From Ruminiclostridium cellobioparum DSM 1351 = ATCC 15832 (lineage in GTDB: Bacteria > Bacillota > Clostridia > Acetivibrionales > DSM-1351), in assembly GCF_000621505.1 (NCBI RefSeq), contig NZ_JHYD01000026.1, forward strand, positions 83,731 to 147,730: a DNA stretch of 64,000 nucleotides, written 5' to 3'. The translations under genes and the position numbers were made by a program. Position 1 is the stretch's first letter. Every line of letters starts with the position of its first letter. This document shows positions 18,808 to 28,460 of this stretch, piece after piece. The notes under the pieces were generated by a model. The model searched no databases. It was not told the origin of the DNA and worked only from the letters and a program-made list of their open reading frames with translations.

Positions 18808-20163
18808 TTATTCTCTTTCTTCCAACGGGATAAAGGGCTGCAGTTTGGAAATGCTCTTGTAGGCAGGTCTGATTATTTTCTGCATGCATACCACCTCTTC
18901 GATCCTATGTGCACACCAGCCTACTATCCTTGCAACAGCAAATAAAGGAGTAAACAGTTCGGTAGGAATTCCCAATGCATTGTAAACAAATCCCGAATAA
19001 AGATCCACATTTGCACAGATGTTTTTGGAAGTCCCCTTTTTCGCAGAGAACACCTCAGGACCTATTCTCTCCACGGCGTCATAAAGGAGGAATTCCTTTT
19101 CGCGGCCCTTTTCTATTGCAAGCTGGTGAGCCTTTTCCTTGAGAAGTATGGTTCTCGGATCGGACAAGGTGTATACCGCATGACCCAGGCCATAAATCAG
19201 GCCTGCCCCGTCAAATACTTCCCTGTTCATCATTCTGGTCAAATAGGACTTGACTTCATCATCGTCGGCCCAGTCGGATACATTTTCCTTTATATTTTCA
19301 AGCATCTGCATGGCCTTTATATTTGCACCGCCGTGTTTTGGGCCTTTAAGAGAACCAACGGCCGCCGCAATTGCAGAATAAGTGTCGGTTTCGGTAGAGG
19401 AAACAACTCTAGCCGCAAAGGTGGAATTGTTTCCTCCGCCGTGTTCAGCATGCAATACAAGGGCAAGGTCAAGAATCTCGGCCTCGGTCCTTGTATATTT
19501 ATTGTCAGGCCTGATCATGTGCAGTATGTTTTCGGCAGTTGACAGGTCAGGTCTCGGCATGTGGATATAGAGACTCTGTCCGCCGTAATAGTGGGATTTG
19601 GCCTGAAAGCCATAAGCCGCCATTGTAGGGAAACGGGCAATGAGCTCCATGCTCTGTCTCAATAGATTCTTAGGGTCAATGCTGTCGGGATCATTGTCAT
19701 AGGAATATGAAACCAGCACGCTTCTTGCCAGCTTGTTCATAATATCTGAACTTGGAGCCTTAAGGATCATATCCTCGGTAAAACCGTTGGGAAGAGCCCT
19801 CAGATCCCCCAGCAGCCCGTTGAACTCACCCAGCTGCTCCTTGTTCGGCAGTTTTCCAAACATGAGCAAATAGCAGACTTCTTCGAAACCAAACCTGTGT
19901 TCAGTCTGGAAACCTTTCACCAGGTCAACAACATCAATACCCCTGTAAATAAGGCGGCCCTCATCTTCCTTTCGCTCACCTTCATAAAGCACATAACCAT
20001 GCACTTCACCTATTTCGGTAAGGCCGACCAGCACCCCCGAACCGTCACTGTTTCTAAGTCCTTTTTTAACATTATACTTGCTGAAAAACTCTGCATCTAT
20101 TTTATTTACATCATCTATAGCATTTACCATTTTTTCTACATATGCATTTAATCTCTGTTCCAT
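18808..20163 (-). CDS. gltA: Citrate synthase
   Basis: 451 residues. It condenses acetyl-CoA and oxaloacetate to citrate, the entry to 2-oxoglutarate and glutamate here. Motifs visible are LHAEHGGGNNSTFAARVV, GSLKGPKHGGAN and YGLGHAVYTLSDPR, covering the catalytic histidines; an Asp follows in the C-terminal half. The long form with an N-terminal extension is typical of many clostridial and Bacteroides enzymes. Start after AGGAGG. The matching isocitrate dehydrogenase is encoded at 28.6-29.8 kb; no aconitase was seen. Confidence 0.94.
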   Translation of the reverse strand: MEQRLNAYVEKMVNAIDDVNKIDAEFFSKYNVKKGLRNSDGSGVLVGLTEIGEVHGYVLYEGERKEDEGRLIYRGIDVVDLVKGFQTEHRFGFEEVCYLLMFGKLPNKEQLGEFNGLLGDLRALPNGFTEDMILKAPSSDIMNKLARSVLVSYSYDNDPDSIDPKNLLRQSMELIARFPTMAAYGFQAKSHYYGGQSLYIHMPRPDLSTAENILHMIRPDNKYTRTEAEILDLALVLHAEHGGGNNSTFAARVVSSTETDTYSAIAAAVGSLKGPKHGGANIKAMQMLENIKENVSDWADDDEVKSYLTRMMNREVFDGAGLIYGLGHAVYTLSDPRTILLKEKAHQLAIEKGREKEFLLYDAVERIGPEVFSAKKGTSKNICANVDLYSGFVYNALGIPTELFTPLFAVARIVGWCAHRIEEVVCMQKIIRPAYKSISKLQPFIPLEERE

Positions 20164-20234
20164 AGCATCCTCCTAAATATCTCAATGAAATATTCAACTC
20201 CAAGTCATTCATATTCTATTGAAAATCTACCCCA

Positions 20235-20263
20235 ATTTTATAATATTTCTTAATATATTGCAA
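20235..20263 (-). promoter_or_regulatory. Candidate promoter of citrate synthase
   Basis: Minus strand TTGCAA (20258-20263), 17-nt spacer, TAAAAT (20235-20240), about 70 nt upstream of the start codon. Confidence 0.45.
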
Positions 20264-20273
20264 GTTGTATTTG

Positions 20274-20388
20274 TTAAAAAATCATCATTCTAATGCCTGT
20301 GTAATTTTATATATCAACTGGTAATTTCCGTACCAACTTCATGAAATAGGACACACCAAACACAATTTTAATCAGCACAACACATTAA
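20274..20388. repeat. TTAA-ended repeat, short deletion derivative
   Basis: About 115 bp with TTAA at both edges. It contains one arm of the family (ACTTCATGAAATA, then ACTTCCGTAC-like and ATATCAACTGG) joined to the terminal motif TTAATGTGTTGTGCTGATT (minus-strand reading). The central part of the full element is missing. It fills much of the 20164-20519 gap. Confidence 0.55.
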
Positions 20389-20428
20389 TTTACCATTAGC
20401 CAGGGAAAATATGGCACCCACATAAATT

Positions 20429-20474
20429 AAAAAAGCATATAAGCAAACCCTTTAAGCTTTGCCTATATGCTTTT
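20429..20474 (-). terminator. Intrinsic terminator after the SEC-C gene
   Basis: Minus-strand stem AAAGCATATAGGCAAA/TTTGCTTATATGCTTT followed by T residues, about 45 nt past the stop codon. Confidence 0.7.
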
Positions 20475-20519
20475 ATACTAATTTGCAATATCTTCAAGTT
20501 AAAATAGAACGCCGGTTAC

Positions 20520-21014
20520 CTATTGGCCGCAGCACTTTTTATATTTCTTGCCGCTTCCGCATGGGCAAGGGTCATTTCTGCCTACTTTATTGCTTACTGC
20601 CATCCTGGAAGTTCTAAACTCCTTGGTTATATCTTTTCTGGCATCTTCAGACAGGATATTGTCCCACTCGGACAGATTGTACAGCCAGTCGGCTTTTGCA
20701 TCCAGCATATTGAAATAAAGCTTTTCATAATCTATTTCAACATCAATTATGCTTGTTTCCTCAAGAGAATCAAGCTCAACCTCATTTACCAGACTGGTGT
20801 TTATTCCATCCAAAAAGCCCATAAAAGTGACGGAATCCATATTGAAGGAGCCTGCAACTTCAGACAGCTGACCTTTTATAGTTTTCAGGTTATTTGCCAA
20901 TATATAAGCATAGTTGTCTTTTTCTTTTAAGAAATATTCCTTCCAAAAAGCTTCATTTTCTTGTGGGGTTCTTTCCTTATCAGCGATTTCCCTCCACTGA
21001 TCATTTAATGTCAT
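20520..21014 (-). CDS. SEC-C metal-binding motif protein
   Basis: 164 residues. The C-terminal 20 residues form a SEC-C motif, [14 protein letters not shown], the zinc-binding segment also found at the end of SecA. The N-terminal 140 residues are acidic and helical, resembling other stand-alone SEC-C (UPF0149/YecA-like) proteins. Such proteins may act as zinc-dependent chaperone or translocase adaptors; the function here is unknown. The start codon follows AAAAGGAG. The 5' UTR is long and structured, with a hairpin and a possible attenuator. Confidence 0.8.
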   Translation of the reverse strand: MTLNDQWREIADKERTPQENEAFWKEYFLKEKDNYAYILANNLKTIKGQLSEVAGSFNMDSVTFMGFLDGINTSLVNEVELDSLEETSIIDVEIDYEKLYFNMLDAKADWLYNLSEWDNILSEDARKDITKEFRTSRMAVSNKVGRNDPCPCGSGKKYKKCCGQ

Positions 21015-21079
21015 AAAAATTACTCCTTTTCATTAAATCAAAGTATTGCTCGCAGCATTCAGCATACGCCAAATGTTAT

Positions 21080-21148
21080 AAAAAGACGCCTGCGGCTATC
21101 ATCCCAAGGAGTCCGACGGAAAATCCCACTTCTTTCCGAATGGACTCC
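21080..21148 (-). promoter_or_regulatory. Structured leader with possible attenuator, or a small RNA, upstream of SEC-C gene
   Basis: Minus-strand transcript predicted to begin at about 21148. Stem GGAGTCC/GGACTCC (21142-21148 with 21108-21114) encloses CGGAAA/TTTCCG. It is followed by GATAGCCGCAGGCGTC, which can fold as GA-GCC/GGC-TC with bulges, and TTTTT (21080-21084). Read-through would continue 65 nt to the SEC-C start. No known class was recognised. Confidence 0.45.
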
Positions 21149-21153
21149 ATGGT

Positions 21154-21182
21154 ATTATATCACAGGAAAAAGTGTGCCGCAA
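21154..21182 (-). promoter_or_regulatory. Promoter of the SEC-C leader
   Basis: Minus strand TTGCGG (21177-21182), 17-nt spacer, TATAAT (21154-21159). Confidence 0.55.
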
Positions 21183-21297
21183 GTCCGGCACAGTCGGTGC
21201 CGGTGTCTGATATTTATGTTAACCCTTTATATTAATAGCGCATATATTGAAATAGAATAACAATTTCTAAATATTTTTCAGGTATGGTGGTGAAATT

Positions 21298-21972
21298 ATG
21301 ACAAATGAAAGTTTCTATTACACCGAAGATTATCTGGATGAAAGGCAAATACCCGGCAAATCATATATAAGGGTTTTTCACGCTGCCCCTGGCGCCCCCG
21401 AGGCTGATATTTACGCGAATGGAACACTCATCGCGCGCAGGATTGCCTTTGGACAGTTTACGGATTACATTTCCGTCGATGCAGGAACATATAACATTGA
21501 AGCTTTTCCGGTTGGCTTGCATACGTCTCCTATCCTGAGAGTAACTCTTCCGGTCGAAGCTGAAAAAGTATACACTCTGGCAGTTATCGGTATCCTTCCC
21601 AGGATAGGAATCCTGCCGGTAGAAGATGTCTATGAGCCGGTGAATCCGGGAAGGACAAATGTAAGATTCATAAATCTGTCTCCCAATGCTCCGGGGTTAA
21701 GCCTGGCATTACGGGGAGGGTTGGAGCTTTTTTCAGACATCAGCTATACCGAGGTCAGCGATTACAGGGCAATGCTCCCCGGGCGGTATAACCTGATAGT
21801 CACTCACACCGGAACACCCACTGTGGTTGTCAATCTTCCAAATGTCACTCTGCGCCCGCGCAGAAATATTACTTTTTATGTCGTAGGAATGTTCGGACAG
21901 ACTCCTTCTTCCCTGGAAGTATATATTCCGATGGACGGTACTACCTATTTGCGGGAGGATTTTGACTTTTAA
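21298..21972 (+). CDS. DUF4397 domain protein
   Basis: 224 residues with two tandem DUF4397 beta-sandwich units, about 22-115 (SYIRVFHAAPGAPEADIYANG) and about 118-212 (TNVRFINLSPNAPGLSLALRG), each starting with the R-V/F-x-N/H-x-x-P pattern. DUF4397 proteins are usually exported or cell-surface; this one has no recognisable signal peptide and begins with a short polar N-terminus, as in spore-coat or cytosolic relatives. Function unknown. It is monocistronic, with a start ATG after GGTGGTG and a hairpin downstream. Confidence 0.8.
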   Translation: MTNESFYYTEDYLDERQIPGKSYIRVFHAAPGAPEADIYANGTLIARRIAFGQFTDYISVDAGTYNIEAFPVGLHTSPILRVTLPVEAEKVYTLAVIGILPRIGILPVEDVYEPVNPGRTNVRFINLSPNAPGLSLALRGGLELFSDISYTEVSDYRAMLPGRYNLIVTHTGTPTVVVNLPNVTLRPRRNITFYVVGMFGQTPSSLEVYIPMDGTTYLREDFDF

Positions 21973-22051
21973 AGCCGCTGCTTAAAAGCTGAACTATTAA
22001 ATACATGTGATAAATTATGTAATAATGCCCGGTTATAAACTCCAAATAGAC

Positions 22052-22091
22052 GAAACACCCATAAAATGCATCTGTTTCCGGTGTTTCATTT
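22052..22091 (+). terminator. Possible terminator between DUF4397 and oadB genes
   Basis: Stem GAAACACC/GGTGTTTC with a 20-nt loop and weak T-tract, inside a looser GCCCGG/CCGGGC pairing. Located between convergent genes. Confidence 0.4.
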
Positions 22092-22155
22092 ATTGAAGCT
22101 GTACCCGGGCACTGTGATTACTTAACCAATTTTTATTCTTCAGATCCATCTGTTC

Positions 22156-23298
22156 CTATCCAAACATTGATATGAAGAAACCTGCCGCTACAGCAGAACC
22201 TATTACTCCGGCCACATTAGGCCCCATGGCATGCATCAGCAGGAAGTTTGCAGGATTGGCTTTCTGTCCTTCAACCTGTGATACTCTTGCTGCCATCGGA
22301 ACAGCCGATACACCTGCAGATCCGATTAACGGATTTACTTTTCCGCCCGAAATCCAATACATTACTTTTCCAAATAAAACACCGCCTACAGTGCTGAAAA
22401 TAAAAGCCATCAATCCAAGCAGGATTATTTTGATGGTTTCGGGAGACAGGAATTTTTCACCCACCGTGGTGGCCCCAACTGTAACTCCAAGAAATATTGT
22501 CACTATATTAATCAATGCATTTTGTACTGTTGAGGACAATCTTTCAACAACACCGCTCTCCCTGAACAGATTGCCAAGCATCAGAAGTCCTATTAAAGGA
22601 GTTGCCGACGGTAAAAGCAAGCATACCAGAATAGTAACTGCTATTGGGAATATTATTTTTTCCTTTTTGGATACCTCTCTTAATACCTCCATCTTTGTTT
22701 CCCTCTCCTTTTGAGTGGTAAACAGTCTCATTATGGGAGGCTGGATCAGGGGTATAAGTGCCATATATGAATACGCAGCTATTGCTATGGGTCCCAGCAG
22801 CTGCGGCGACAGCATGGAGGTTACCAATATTGCAGTAGGCCCGTCAGCCCCTCCTATTATTCCTATGGAAGCAGCCGCTTGCGGTGAAAAACCTAAAGCA
22901 ATTGCAGTGATAAACGCAATATAAATACCAAATTGTGCCGCCGCCCCCAGAAACAGGCTGGAAGGCCGTGCTATGAGCGGCCCGAAATCCGTCATGGCGC
23001 CAATTCCAAGAAAAATCAGAGACGGATACACACCTTTTTTCACTCCAAGATATAAATAGTAAAGCAAACCGCCATTGGAGGTCCCGGTAGGCTCAGCCAT
23101 CAATCCCGCCAACGGCAGATTTGCAAGTAATACACCAAACGCAATAGGTAAAAGCAAAAGAGGTTCAAATTTTTTGACAATAGCCAGGTATATAAGAATG
23201 CATGCTATCCCCAGCATAACAAACTGCTGCCAGCTCATTGCAAAAAATCCCGACCCGCTGATAAGTCTTTGTATGGTTTCAACAAACGAAAATGTCAT
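22156..23298 (-). CDS. oadB: Sodium-translocating decarboxylase beta subunit
   Basis: About 380 residues from the ATG at 23298 after GGAGG. Polytopic membrane protein with the family signature GGADGPTAILVTS (Asp203-type sodium-site region) and GSAGVSAVPMAARV in the C-terminal half. It takes carboxybiotin from the carrier subunit, releases CO2 and exports Na+. It is the last gene of the operon alpha-gamma-biotin carrier-beta. All subunits are present, so the pump is probably functional. Confidence 0.94.
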   Translation of the reverse strand: MTFSFVETIQRLISGSGFFAMSWQQFVMLGIACILIYLAIVKKFEPLLLLPIAFGVLLANLPLAGLMAEPTGTSNGGLLYYLYLGVKKGVYPSLIFLGIGAMTDFGPLIARPSSLFLGAAAQFGIYIAFITAIALGFSPQAAASIGIIGGADGPTAILVTSMLSPQLLGPIAIAAYSYMALIPLIQPPIMRLFTTQKERETKMEVLREVSKKEKIIFPIAVTILVCLLLPSATPLIGLLMLGNLFRESGVVERLSSTVQNALINIVTIFLGVTVGATTVGEKFLSPETIKIILLGLMAFIFSTVGGVLFGKVMYWISGGKVNPLIGSAGVSAVPMAARVSQVEGQKANPANFLLMHAMGPNVAGVIGSAVAAGFFISMFG

Positions 23299-23332
23299 AT
23301 TAGCCTCCATTCTTCGTATTAAAATCTCCGTA

Positions 23333-23734
23333 TTATTTTATTACTGCAAGGATATCCCCGGTACTCACCGAAGCCCCTTTACCGGCCAATATTTGAGTGA
23401 CAACTCCGTCTCTCGGTGCCACAATCTCATTCTCCATTTTCATGGCTTCCAATATAAGCAGTAATTCTCCTCTCTTCACGGCAGAGCCGCTGTTGACCTT
23501 TACTGCCAGAATTGTGCCCGGCATAGGTGCTTTTAACGTTTCACCGTCACCCACGACATTCTGGGCAGGTGCAGTTCCCACCGCAGTCTGCGCCCCAGCA
23601 GGGGCCACCTGTATGGAAGCAGGGGCCGGGGCCGGTTCAAACTGAACCGCATGTGTGGTTTTGACAACCCGGGCCTCTCCCCTTTCAACCTCTACTTCAT
23701 AGTTTTTATCATTAATGGAAACAATATATTTCAT
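23333..23734 (-). CDS. Biotin carboxyl carrier subunit of the decarboxylase
   Basis: 133 residues. An N-terminal acyl-carrier-like segment is followed by an Ala/Pro-rich flexible linker (about 35-62) and a biotinyl domain with EAMKMENE; Lys99 is the biotinylation site. It shuttles CO2 as carboxybiotin between the alpha subunit and the membrane beta subunit. It lies between gamma and beta genes. The Ala-Pro linker is typical of decarboxylase carriers such as GcdC/MmdC. Confidence 0.93.
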   Translation of the reverse strand: MKYIVSINDKNYEVEVERGEARVVKTTHAVQFEPAPAPASIQVAPAGAQTAVGTAPAQNVVGDGETLKAPMPGTILAVKVNSGSAVKRGELLLILEAMKMENEIVAPRDGVVTQILAGKGASVSTGDILAVIK

Positions 23735-23761
23735 ACTTACCTCCGTTAACCGCGCTGCGGT

Positions 23762-24112
23762 TCAATTATCCAAGAGTTTTATCGACTTGAACCGCAATTC
23801 CGACAGGGGAATTTGTGATTCATCACTTACTATGGCCATAATCATTGCAGCAGTTTTTTCATCAACACCGTAAAGTTTTAATTCTCCGTAGCCCATGCTA
23901 TTGTCTATTTCATTTTGATTATTACCCGGCAAATTCTGCCCGGCTATGCCGGGTTGTTTTATGTCATTGTGATCGGGAGTCTTCCCGGCACCTCTGTCAA
24001 ATATCCTGATTACAGCTGATAAAATCTTTATACACAGAAATATTAAAGCCAATGTTACAAATACAACCAAAAAGCCAGAAAAAGATATCCGTAGCGAAGT
24101 CAATATATCCAT
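23762..24112 (-). CDS. oadG: Decarboxylase gamma subunit (OadG family)
   Basis: 116 residues. One N-terminal membrane segment (about 12-34) is followed by a polar Asn/Gly-rich linker and a small C-terminal domain (GYGELKLYGVDEKTAAMIMAIVSDES). OadG-type subunits stabilise the complex and in some systems carry a zinc site; no His-rich C-terminus is seen here. The C-terminal domain resembles the motif found in some clostridial gamma subunits. It lies 8 nt after oadA. Confidence 0.8.
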   Translation of the reverse strand: MDILTSLRISFSGFLVVFVTLALIFLCIKILSAVIRIFDRGAGKTPDHNDIKQPGIAGQNLPGNNQNEIDNSMGYGELKLYGVDEKTAAMIMAIVSDESQIPLSELRFKSIKLLDN

Positions 24113-24120
24113 ACAATCAC

Positions 24121-25500
24121 CTAAACTTTCATAATCTTGTAGCTTACCTTCAATGCCGTGCTCTCCTGCCGTTCATTAAAGAATTTTTCCGCTATCTGAG
24201 GAAATAAAATATATGAAAGCACATCTTCGTCGCTTTGAGCAACACCCTTCAGCTTTTCTTTTATTTTTTGGAATTCGGGCTCAAGTGTGTCTGCAAATCT
24301 TTGAGTGATGGGTTTTTCATTTCCCAGTACTTTCTTTTGAAGTTCGGAATCTATTTCTCCGGGGGCCTGCCCGTACTCTCCGCGCAGATATGCCTTAACT
24401 TCCTTGGATACATTCTTGTACCTTTCACCTGCCAGCACATTTGAGGCGGCCTGAACGCCTACCATCTGGCTCATGGGTGTCACCAGCGGAGGATATCCCA
24501 GATCTTTTCTTACCCGGGGTGTTTCCTGAAGAACCTCATCCAGTCTGTCCATTGAATTCTGGGCTTTCAGCTGGGCTATAAGGTTGGACAGCATACCTCC
24601 CGGAACCTGATAATTAAGTGCATCAGTATCAGTACCCATTACAAACGGATCCATAAGTCCTGATTCAATATATTGTTCTTTAAGAGGCTTAAAAAAATCA
24701 TTTATCTCTTTTAATACTTTTACATCCAGACCTGTTTCATAACCCATCTGCCGGAGGGCATAATGCAAAGTTTCTGTTGAAGGCTGGGAGGTTCCACCGG
24801 AAAATGAGGAAATAGCAGTATCAATTCCGTCACAGCCCGCCTCTACAGCCTTAATATATGTGATGGGCCCCAATCCTGTTGTAGAATGTGTGTGAAGGAA
24901 TACAGGCAGCTTTACAGATTCCTTCAATGCTTTCACAAGCTCATAGGCCTCCTGTGGTCCCATAATACCGGCCATATCCTTTATACATATTGAGTGGACC
25001 CCCATGTTTTCAAGATCCCTCCCCAGTTTTGCGTATTTTTCAAGGGTATGAATAGGGCTTGTTGTGTAGCAAATAACTCCCTGAGCGTGAGCACCCCGCT
25101 TAATTGTTTCGTCAACGGCAACCTGGATGTTTCTGAAATCATTCAGGGCATCAAAAATCCTGAAAATGTCCATACCATTTTCAACTGCATGGTCTACGAA
25201 CAGCCTGACAACATCATCGGGGTAATGCTTGTAGCCGAGGATATTCTGTCCGCGAAGCAGCATTTGCAGCCTGGAGGACTTTAATTTTTCCTTTAACAGC
25301 CTTAACCTTTTCCAGGGGTCCTCATTCAGATACCTCAGACATGAATCAAAGGTAGCACCTCCCCAGCATTCAACTGAATAGTAACCTGCCCGGTTGATGG
25401 TTTCAAGAATCCCCTCGAAATCAGAAAATGGCATTCTTGTGGCAATAAGAGATTGGTTTGCATCTCTTAAAACCGTTTCGGTAATGTTAACCTGCACCAC
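24121..25500 (-). CDS. oadA: Oxaloacetate decarboxylase alpha / carboxyltransferase subunit
   Basis: 459 residues. HMGL-like TIM barrel (about 1-270) with TETVLRDANQSLIATRM, the metal site and IKDMAGIMGP, then the conserved carboxylase domain. No biotinyl domain is attached; the carrier is a separate gene, unlike the fused OadA of enterobacteria. It transfers the carboxyl group of oxaloacetate to biotin. A transcarboxylase 5S-like or pyruvate carboxylase B role is possible from sequence alone; the beta subunit in the same operon favours the Na+ pump. The start is probably GTG at 25498-25500. Confidence 0.9.
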   Translation of the reverse strand: MVQVNITETVLRDANQSLIATRMPFSDFEGILETINRAGYYSVECWGGATFDSCLRYLNEDPWKRLRLLKEKLKSSRLQMLLRGQNILGYKHYPDDVVRLFVDHAVENGMDIFRIFDALNDFRNIQVAVDETIKRGAHAQGVICYTTSPIHTLEKYAKLGRDLENMGVHSICIKDMAGIMGPQEAYELVKALKESVKLPVFLHTHSTTGLGPITYIKAVEAGCDGIDTAISSFSGGTSQPSTETLHYALRQMGYETGLDVKVLKEINDFFKPLKEQYIESGLMDPFVMGTDTDALNYQVPGGMLSNLIAQLKAQNSMDRLDEVLQETPRVRKDLGYPPLVTPMSQMVGVQAASNVLAGERYKNVSKEVKAYLRGEYGQAPGEIDSELQKKVLGNEKPITQRFADTLEPEFQKIKEKLKGVAQSDEDVLSYILFPQIAEKFFNERQESTALKVSYKIMKV

Positions 25501-25608
25501 AAATCACATCCTTTTTTAATATTTATATTTAATTTTTTTAATGATTGTCTAATTTGATTACTTTATTTATTATTTAAAGAAAAAAATTATTAATGTGAGG
25601 TAAGATTG

Positions 25609-25622
25609 TATCGATTTCGATA
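25609..25622. promoter_or_regulatory. Palindrome upstream of the decarboxylase operon
   Basis: TATCGA-TT-TCGATA, a perfect inverted repeat about 110 nt upstream of oadA. It could be an operator; no regulator is linked. Confidence 0.3.
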
Positions 25623-25673
25623 ATTATGGTATTTATATACCCAAAAAAATGCTTCCCAATCGGAAAATTTAAC

Positions 25674-25705
25674 AAAAAAAGAACATTATGCAATGTTCTT
25701 TTTTT
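25674..25705 (-). terminator. Intrinsic terminator after asnS
   Basis: GAACATT/AATGTTC stem with tetraloop, flanked by A7 and T-runs so that it can work in either direction. Confidence 0.8.
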
Positions 25706-25743
25706 GCTGCCATAAAATTATTGATAAGTTGTTAATATATTTA

Positions 25744-27138
25744 TTAAAACTCACAGTTTCCTGTTGTTCTTGGGAAAGGAATCACATCCCTTATATTGGT
25801 GATACCGGTCAGGTACATAATAGCTCTTTCAAAACCAAGTCCAAAGCCGGCGTGTTTTGTTCCTCCAAATTTACGCAATTCAAGATACCACCAGTAGTCC
25901 TCTTTATTTAGTCCCATTTCTTCCATTTTATTTTCAAGGATCCCAAGACGTTCTTCCCTCTGACTGCCGCCGATTATTTCACCTACTCCCGGCACCAGCA
26001 AATCCATTGCCGCAACCGTTTTATCGTCGTCGTTTATCCTCATATAGAAAGCCTTGATCTCCTTTGGATAATCGGTAACGAACACCGGCTTCTTAAATAT
26101 CTGCTCGGTAATATATCTTTCATGCTCTGTCTGCAAATCACTGCCCCATTCCACCGGGTATTCAAAATTCTGCTTATTCTTCTGAAGCAGTTCTATGGCT
26201 TCGGTGTAGGTTATATGGGCAAACTCCGAATTAACGACATTATTCAAACGGTCCAGCAGGGTTTTATCTACAAAATTATTGAAAAACTCCATTTCTTCAG
26301 GAGCATTCTCCATAACATAACTTATAACATACTTGAGCATATCCTCTGCAAGCATCATGTCATCCCTGAGATCGGAGAAGGCTATTTCAGGCTCTATCAT
26401 CCAGAACTCGGCGGCATGGCGGGCGGTATTTGAATTTTCCGCTCTGAAGGTGGGCCCAAAAGTATAGATATTCTTGAAAGCAAGAGCATATGCTTCCCCC
26501 GTAAGCTGCCCGCTTACGGTCAGGCTGGTCTCCTTCTCAAAAAAGTCCTGTGAATAATCTATTCTGCCGCTTTCCTGCCTTGGAGGATTAACGATGTCAA
26601 GTGTGGTAACCTTGAACATCTGACCAGCACCTTCTGCATCACTTCCTGTGATCAGGGGAGTATGCACATAGACAAAGTTTCTCTCCTGAAAGAATTTGTG
26701 TATTGCAAAGGCAGCCAGGGATCTAACTCTGAATACTGCCGAGAAAGTATTTGTTCTGGGTCTTAAATGTGCTATGGTTCTCAAGAACTCAAAGGAATGC
26801 CTCTTCTTCTGAAGCTGGTAGTCGGCAGGACACATATTTTCAATGGCAATGCGGGTTGCCTTGAGCTCAAAGGGCTGCTTTGCATTGGGTGTCTCCACCA
26901 GCTGGCCTTCAACCTCGATTGCCGAACCTACAGACAGCTTTGCTACCTCCTTAAAGTTTTCCAGTCTGCCTTCCTCGAATACAACCTGAAGGTTTCTGAA
27001 AAATGTTCCGTCATTAAGTTCAATAAACCCAAAGGTTTTCGAGTCACGTACAGTTTTTACCCAACCGGGAACGGTTATGGTCTTGCCGGTATAATCCTGC
27101 GGTGCTCTAAAAAGTTTCTTTATCTCTGAATAACTCAT
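25744..27138 (-). CDS. asnS: Asparaginyl-tRNA synthetase
   Basis: 464 residues. OB-fold anticodon-binding domain (about 15-105, [22 protein letters not shown]) and class IIb catalytic core with motif 2 [24 protein letters not shown] split across about 220-250, and motif 3 [13 protein letters not shown] at the C-terminus. It charges tRNA-Asn with asparagine. It is downstream of asnA, which makes that amino acid, so the two form a functional pair. The spacer has two hairpins without T-tracts. Confidence 0.96.
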   Translation of the reverse strand: MSYSEIKKLFRAPQDYTGKTITVPGWVKTVRDSKTFGFIELNDGTFFRNLQVVFEEGRLENFKEVAKLSVGSAIEVEGQLVETPNAKQPFELKATRIAIENMCPADYQLQKKRHSFEFLRTIAHLRPRTNTFSAVFRVRSLAAFAIHKFFQERNFVYVHTPLITGSDAEGAGQMFKVTTLDIVNPPRQESGRIDYSQDFFEKETSLTVSGQLTGEAYALAFKNIYTFGPTFRAENSNTARHAAEFWMIEPEIAFSDLRDDMMLAEDMLKYVISYVMENAPEEMEFFNNFVDKTLLDRLNNVVNSEFAHITYTEAIELLQKNKQNFEYPVEWGSDLQTEHERYITEQIFKKPVFVTDYPKEIKAFYMRINDDDKTVAAMDLLVPGVGEIIGGSQREERLGILENKMEEMGLNKEDYWWYLELRKFGGTKHAGFGLGFERAIMYLTGITNIRDVIPFPRTTGNCEF

Positions 27139-27237
27139 TGTTTGACTCCTTCATACCGTCTTAAATGTATTCCATAGATTATAATATTCCAAAAACTATT
27201 AAATTTAAAGTAGTTGAATAAATTTTGTAATCCGCTC

Positions 27238-27300
27238 GGTACAGTCTGTATAAACCAAAGCTGTACCTGCCGTATATTTGATTTGAATAATATCCGGCAG
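27238..27300 (-). other. Two adjacent hairpins in the asnA-asnS spacer
   Basis: GGTACAG/CTGTACC (27238-27244 with 27261-27267) and CTGCCG/CGGCAG (27267-27272 with 27295-27300). Neither has a T-run. They may stabilise the upstream message or attenuate read-through to asnS. Confidence 0.4.
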
Positions 27301-27301
27301 A

Positions 27302-28312
27302 TTACAAGAGCTCAATATTGTTCTCGGAGCATTCCCTTATCATTTCATCGCTCCATACCGATGCCTGTACCTCTCCAATATGCGCCTTTCCAAGGAAGAA
27401 CATACATATTCTCGATTGACCTATTCCACCGCCTATGGTATAGGGAAGCTCTTTTTTAATGAGCTGGGTGTGGAACGGAAGGCTCTTCCTGTCTTCGCAG
27501 CCGGCCTTCTTCAATTGGGCCGCCAGGGAATCCTCATCAACCCTTATGCCCATGGATGACACTTCATATGCAATATCCAGCACAGGATAATAAAATACAA
27601 TGTCTCCGTTCAATGCCCAGTCATCATAGTCCGGTGCCCTTCCGTCATGTTTGGTTCCCGATTTAAGAGTATCGCCTATTTTCATTATAAATACAGCCCT
27701 CTTCTCTTTGGCAAGCTCCCTCTCCCTTTCTTTGGGTGTCAGGCCAGGATACATATCTTCAAGCTCCTGTGTCGTAACAAAGAAGATATCCTGGGGCAGA
27801 AAGCGCCTAAGTGATGGATATATCCCTGTTATATAGTCCTCGGTCCTTTTGAATACCGAATAAATTTGTCTGACTATACTTTTCAAGGTTTCCTCTGTGC
27901 GCTGGCTCTTATCTATTATTTTTTCCCAGTCCCACTGGTCTACATAGACAGAATGCAGGTTATCCAGATCTTCATCCCTTCTTATGGCATTCATATCGGT
28001 GTATAAACCCTCACCCGATGAGAAGCCGTAACGCTTAAGCGCCATTCTCTTCCACTTTGCCAGGGAGTGGACGACTTCAACCTGATCTCCGTCTATCCCC
28101 TTTACATCAAAAGCAACAGGCCTTTCAACTCCGTTCAGATTATCGTTCAACCCTGTTTCGGGTTTCACGAATAATGGTGCCGAAACTCTTGTGAGCTTCA
28201 ATTCCCTGGCAAGTTCATCTTCAAAAAAATCCTTGATCTGCTTGATGGCAATTTCCGTCATACGGATATCAAGGCCGGATTTATAGCCGTTTGGTTTTGT
28301 AATATTACTCAT
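27302..28312 (-). CDS. asnA: Aspartate-ammonia ligase
   Basis: 336 residues. The AsnA family is a class II aaRS paralogue that makes asparagine from aspartate, ammonia and ATP. Recognisable segments are [40 protein letters not shown] and the C-terminal [10 protein letters not shown], corresponding to class II motif 3. Standard length (about 330). The start after CAGGAGG is firm. No T-box leader was found upstream. Confidence 0.96.
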   Translation of the reverse strand: MSNITKPNGYKSGLDIRMTEIAIKQIKDFFEDELARELKLTRVSAPLFVKPETGLNDNLNGVERPVAFDVKGIDGDQVEVVHSLAKWKRMALKRYGFSSGEGLYTDMNAIRRDEDLDNLHSVYVDQWDWEKIIDKSQRTEETLKSIVRQIYSVFKRTEDYITGIYPSLRRFLPQDIFFVTTQELEDMYPGLTPKERERELAKEKRAVFIMKIGDTLKSGTKHDGRAPDYDDWALNGDIVFYYPVLDIAYEVSSMGIRVDEDSLAAQLKKAGCEDRKSLPFHTQLIKKELPYTIGGGIGQSRICMFFLGKAHIGEVQASVWSDEMIRECSENNIELL

Positions 28313-28460
28313 AAAATTCCTCCTGATTTACATTTTGCTGATTCAATAAATTATTTTATAAATTAAAAATAATTGCAAGAAGCCAAATTATAAAAATCAT
28401 TTTATCACATATTTAAACATAAATAAAACAACAATAAACAAATCACGACTGCAAAATAAT

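Noticed and set aside
28313..28458. T-box leader upstream of asnA
   Set aside because: No AGGGTGGNACCGCG-type T-box or specifier structure in the 145-nt AT-rich spacer; the hairpin at 28461-28517 is the terminator of the upstream gene.
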